DNA of 7,372 bases, taken from assembly GCA_012799845.1 (NCBI GenBank), contig JAAZKL010000004.1:1-7372 (forward strand). The letters are read 5' to 3'. Positions within the stretch are counted from its first letter, which is position 1, and each line of letters opens with the position of its first letter. Shown here piece by piece: positions 5,131-7,372 of this stretch. Source of the DNA: Clostridiaceae bacterium (GTDB lineage: Bacteria; Bacillota; Clostridia; Acetivibrionales; DTU013). The position numbers and the translations under genes are program-made. The notes beneath the pieces were generated by a model. That model saw nothing but the letters and a program-made list of their open reading frames with translations, did no database searches and had not been told where the DNA came from.

Positions 5131-7372
5131 ATGATTAAAATCAGGGCAAAACTGATCCTGGCATTTGCAGCAACGATATTGATATGTTCAATAGCTACAC
5201 TTGCTGTTACATTCGGCGGCTACAACATGATGGTGTCGGACATCGCCGCAAGCGCAGACAGCAACAACAGCCGCATCATCAGCGTACGCGAGATCAGCGG
5301 TATGATACACAGGCAGTATCAGGACATGTCCCGCGCGGTGGCGGGTAGGGATGCCTCTCTGATCAGCGCTCTTGAAACCGAAAGCGAAAAGATCGGGCAG
5401 GCTGTAGACAGGCTGGCTTCACAGTCGGAAGACAGCGAGCGGGCAGAGCTTGAGAAGCTGAAGGCCCTGACCGATCAGTTTGTCACGATGTGCAAAACGG
5501 ATATCAGCAAAGGGATCGAAAGGTCGGATCCGACGAAATATCATGCCCTGCTGGCTGATTTCTCTTCGTTGTACGAGTCTGCTATCCAGAAGGAAACAGA
5601 ATTGAAAAGCAGAATGCTCAGGCAGGCGGAAGCTGCCGCGGACGGGCTCGTTAAGGACACTGCAAGGCTTGGTCCACTGTCGGCGGAACAGCTTGCGGCC
5701 CTTGGCGAACTGCTGCCTGCTGCCGAGAAGGTGCTGCAGGAGTACAGGTCGGCGGTCGACACCAACCAGGACTTATTGTTGCTGAAGGATGGTCAGCAGG
5801 CAAGGATAAGCGGACTTGAGGCGGAAATCGATGCGTTGCTTGAGGAAATCGACAGGCTGAATGCAGAGCTGGACGCGCTCAGGGAGCAGGCTGCCGGCGA
5901 TGCGGGAGCGATGCCGAACGGAACACAGACAGACGGACTGGCAGGTATACGACCGACAGACGGAACAACAGGAGTTCGGACACCAGACCGTTCGGCAGGC
6001 ATACAATCGGCATATGGATCTGCAGGAGTTCGAGCGACAGAAGGGCAAACAATACAGGCATCAGACGGGTCAACAGGGACTCAGGCATCAGACGGGTCAG
6101 CGGGGACCCAGGCATCAGACGGGTCGGCAGGGACCCAGGCATCAGACGGGTCAGCAGGGACCCAGGCATCAGACGGGTCGGCAGGGACTCAGGCATCAGA
6201 CGGGTCAGCAGGGACTCAGCCCGGGCCTGCGTCATCATCCGGTATGGCTCCGGCAGTATATGATCAGGTCCTTGCCGACACCATAAAAACATATCTCGAC
6301 TCCGCTCTGCTCAAAGGGACCAATATCCGCAGCATTGTCAACGGTCTGGCTGCTGCTGAAAATCAGAAGGCATTGCGGAAGCTGACATCCATCAATACCG
6401 CGATCACACTGACAGCCGAAGCATACGGCATGGCGCAGGCCGGGCTTGCAGCCGGCGGCAGTGGGCGGATGGATGCGTTCAGGAATGTGATAAGAAGTGC
6501 ATCCGCTGAACTGCAAAGCCTGGGGGCGGAGTTGGACGCCGGTGATGCCGTGCTTGCGGCGGAAGCGGCGGAAGCGTGCGGTAAGCTGGAAGCAGCGGCA
6601 GGACCGCTGGAGGAAGCAGGAAAAACGCTTGAAAACACAGGCCTTTCCGAGAGTTTTGCAGCCGCGTCCGGACTGTATGACCAGGAAATAGGGATCCTCA
6701 GCAAGCTTGAGGTTTCATATAAGACTTATCTTGCAGATGACATTGAAAGATCGCAGAAGCTAAAAAACAATCTGCTGCTGACACTGGCAGGGATATCGTT
6801 CATTTCGCTGTTCATCGGGATGTTTGCGGCTTTGTGGCTCTCGGGCAACATACTCGTGCCGATAAGGAACATGACGAAGCTGCTCGACAGGGCAGGCAAA
6901 GGCGACCTCACCGCCAGGGTCAGGGATAAAAGGCGCGACGAACTGGGCGAACTGGGCGAAAAGGTCAACGCTGTGCTGGATGGGCAGCAAAAGATGATAG
7001 AGCAGGTCAAAACCACCTCGACCAATATCGGAAAGCTCAAAAGCAGCCTTGCCGAGCTGTTCTCGCACAGCAGGGAGAATACCGGCAAGGTATCGAGCAG
7101 CTTCAGGAGCGTCATGGAAGGCCTTATGTCTATGTTAAGGACTCCTGCGGCAAAAAGCGCGATGCCTGTTGAAGACGACGGCACCGGCACTCTTGCCGTT
7201 ACTGCGGAAAAGGCAGTGGAGGACGGCATGAAGGCCATCGAGATAGCCGCAAATGGGGAGAGGTCTGTACAGGAAGCGGAAGAAGTGATCCGCAATGTGA
7301 CCGACACGGTTAAACAAATAGCGGGTTCAATAAACGAACTTGAAGACTCCTCCGACAGGATAGGGAACATAA
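5131..7372 (+). CDS. Methyl-accepting chemotaxis-type transducer with large repeat-containing ectodomain, C-terminus beyond right edge
   Basis: A membrane receptor expected to signal to a CheA/CheW kinase array. 747 codons are open to the edge. Order seen: TM1 (about 8-30); a helical extracellular half (31-256) ending in a coiled coil (about 227-256, LEAEIDALLEEIDRLNAELD); a low-complexity Gly/Thr/Ser/Asp linker (257-372) with nonapeptide repeats; a second Ala-rich helical half (about 373-547); TM2 (about 548-570); HAMP (about 571-625, with P577, GDLT 591-594 and DELGELGE 603-610); then the first part of the signalling helix (about 626-747, ending SINELEDSSDRIGNI). The conserved hairpin tip lies outside the window. 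The start is ATG 5131, with GGGGA 8 nt upstream; in-frame ATG 5122 lacks a spaced site. The ligand is unknown, and no PAS, Cache or other named sensor domain is recognised. It could serve chemotaxis or another surface behaviour. Confidence 0.92.
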   Translation, partial: MIKIRAKLILAFAATILICSIATLAVTFGGYNMMVSDIAASADSNNSRIISVREISGMIHRQYQDMSRAVAGRDASLISALETESEKIGQAVDRLASQSEDSERAELEKLKALTDQFVTMCKTDISKGIERSDPTKYHALLADFSSLYESAIQKETELKSRMLRQAEAAADGLVKDTARLGPLSAEQLAALGELLPAAEKVLQEYRSAVDTNQDLLLLKDGQQARISGLEAEIDALLEEIDRLNAELDALREQAAGDAGAMPNGTQTDGLAGIRPTDGTTGVRTPDRSAGIQSAYGSAGVRATEGQTIQASDGSTGTQASDGSAGTQASDGSAGTQASDGSAGTQASDGSAGTQASDGSAGTQPGPASSSGMAPAVYDQVLADTIKTYLDSALLKGTNIRSIVNGLAAAENQKALRKLTSINTAITLTAEAYGMAQAGLAAGGSGRMDAFRNVIRSASAELQSLGAELDAGDAVLAAEAAEACGKLEAAAGPLEEAGKTLENTGLSESFAAASGLYDQEIGILSKLEVSYKTYLADDIERSQKLKNNLLLTLAGISFISLFIGMFAALWLSGNILVPIRNMTKLLDRAGKGDLTARVRDKRRDELGELGEKVNAVLDGQQKMIEQVKTTSTNIGKLKSSLAELFSHSRENTGKVSSSFRSVMEGLMSMLRTPAAKSAMPVEDDGTGTLAVTAEKAVEDGMKAIEIAANGERSVQEAEEVIRNVTDTVKQIAGSINELEDSSDRIGNI
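5926..6057 (+). repeat. Degenerate 27-bp (nonapeptide) tandem repeats inside the transducer
   Basis: Five diverged units read as QTDGLAGIR, PTDGTTGVR, TPDRSAGIQ, SAYGSAGVR and the one-residue-short ATEGQTIQ. They share the period and the x-T/S-D-G-x-x-G pattern of the uniform array that follows without a gap. They look like older copies of the same expansion. Confidence 0.75.
6058..6219 (+). repeat. Six near-identical 27-bp tandem repeats encoding ASDGSAGTQ
   Basis: Six units start at 6058, 6085, 6112, 6139, 6166 and 6193. They encode ASDGSTGTQ once and ASDGSAGTQ five times. Differences between the last five units are all at third codon positions (TCA/TCG, GCA/GCG, ACC/ACT), so the transducer frame is the one conserved. 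Units 3-4 and 5-6 share an alternating TCG/TCA pattern, suggesting a 54-bp duplication. The array sits in a predicted flexible extracellular linker. Confidence 0.95.

Noticed and set aside
6058..6219. CRISPR-like regular direct repeats
   Set aside because: The units are contiguous with no unique spacers, have a 27-bp codon-phased period, and lie inside an open receptor frame.
5861..6292. Long open frames in the second plus frame and on the minus strand across the repeats
   Set aside because: A 27-bp repeat without stops keeps several frames open automatically. Differences between units are synonymous only in the receptor frame and change residues in these.

Overview
The window most likely comes from a Bacillota (Firmicutes) genome, probably a clostridial lineage. 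Shine-Dalgarno sites are strong and purine-rich, and the promoters look like sigma-A type. The penicillin-binding protein has the cysteine-bearing C-terminal extension familiar from Gram-positive class A enzymes. Codon use favours AGG and ATA, with mixed GC in genes and AT-rich gaps. The species cannot be named from this sequence.

Layout, left to right. (1) Positions 1-2381, minus strand: a bifunctional class A penicillin-binding protein whose C-terminal end runs off the left edge. (2) 2382-2631: a divergent intergenic region with a candidate promoter for each side and an inverted repeat between them. (3) 2632-3102, plus: an XRE-type helix-turn-helix regulator. (4) 3103-3408: a convergent gap holding a 52-residue candidate membrane protein and, overlapping it, an inverted repeat that could be a bidirectional terminator. 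(5) 3409-4866, minus: a two-gene operon transcribed as membrane-anchored M23 (LytM-type) peptidase, then bactofilin. (6) 4867-5130: an AT-rich divergent region with two strong promoters whose -35 elements interleave, and a peptidase leader with two inverted repeats. (7) 5131 to the right edge, plus: a methyl-accepting chemotaxis-type transducer, cut off before its signalling tip, with a large extracellular domain containing a 9-residue tandem repeat.

The left and middle parts are a cell-envelope neighbourhood: peptidoglycan synthesis (class A PBP), peptidoglycan hydrolysis (M23) and a cytoskeletal scaffold (bactofilin) that in other bacteria positions such hydrolases. The bactofilin/M23 pairing is an established association, so it is not new. 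The XRE regulator is divergent from the PBP gene and is a candidate local regulator.

No defence system, CRISPR array, mobile element or RNA gene was seen. The least ordinary features are the repeat-bearing ectodomain of the transducer, the interlocked divergent promoters at about 5008-5052, the structured leader of the peptidase-bactofilin operon, and the small membrane ORF that overlaps a terminator-like hairpin. None of these proves a new system.
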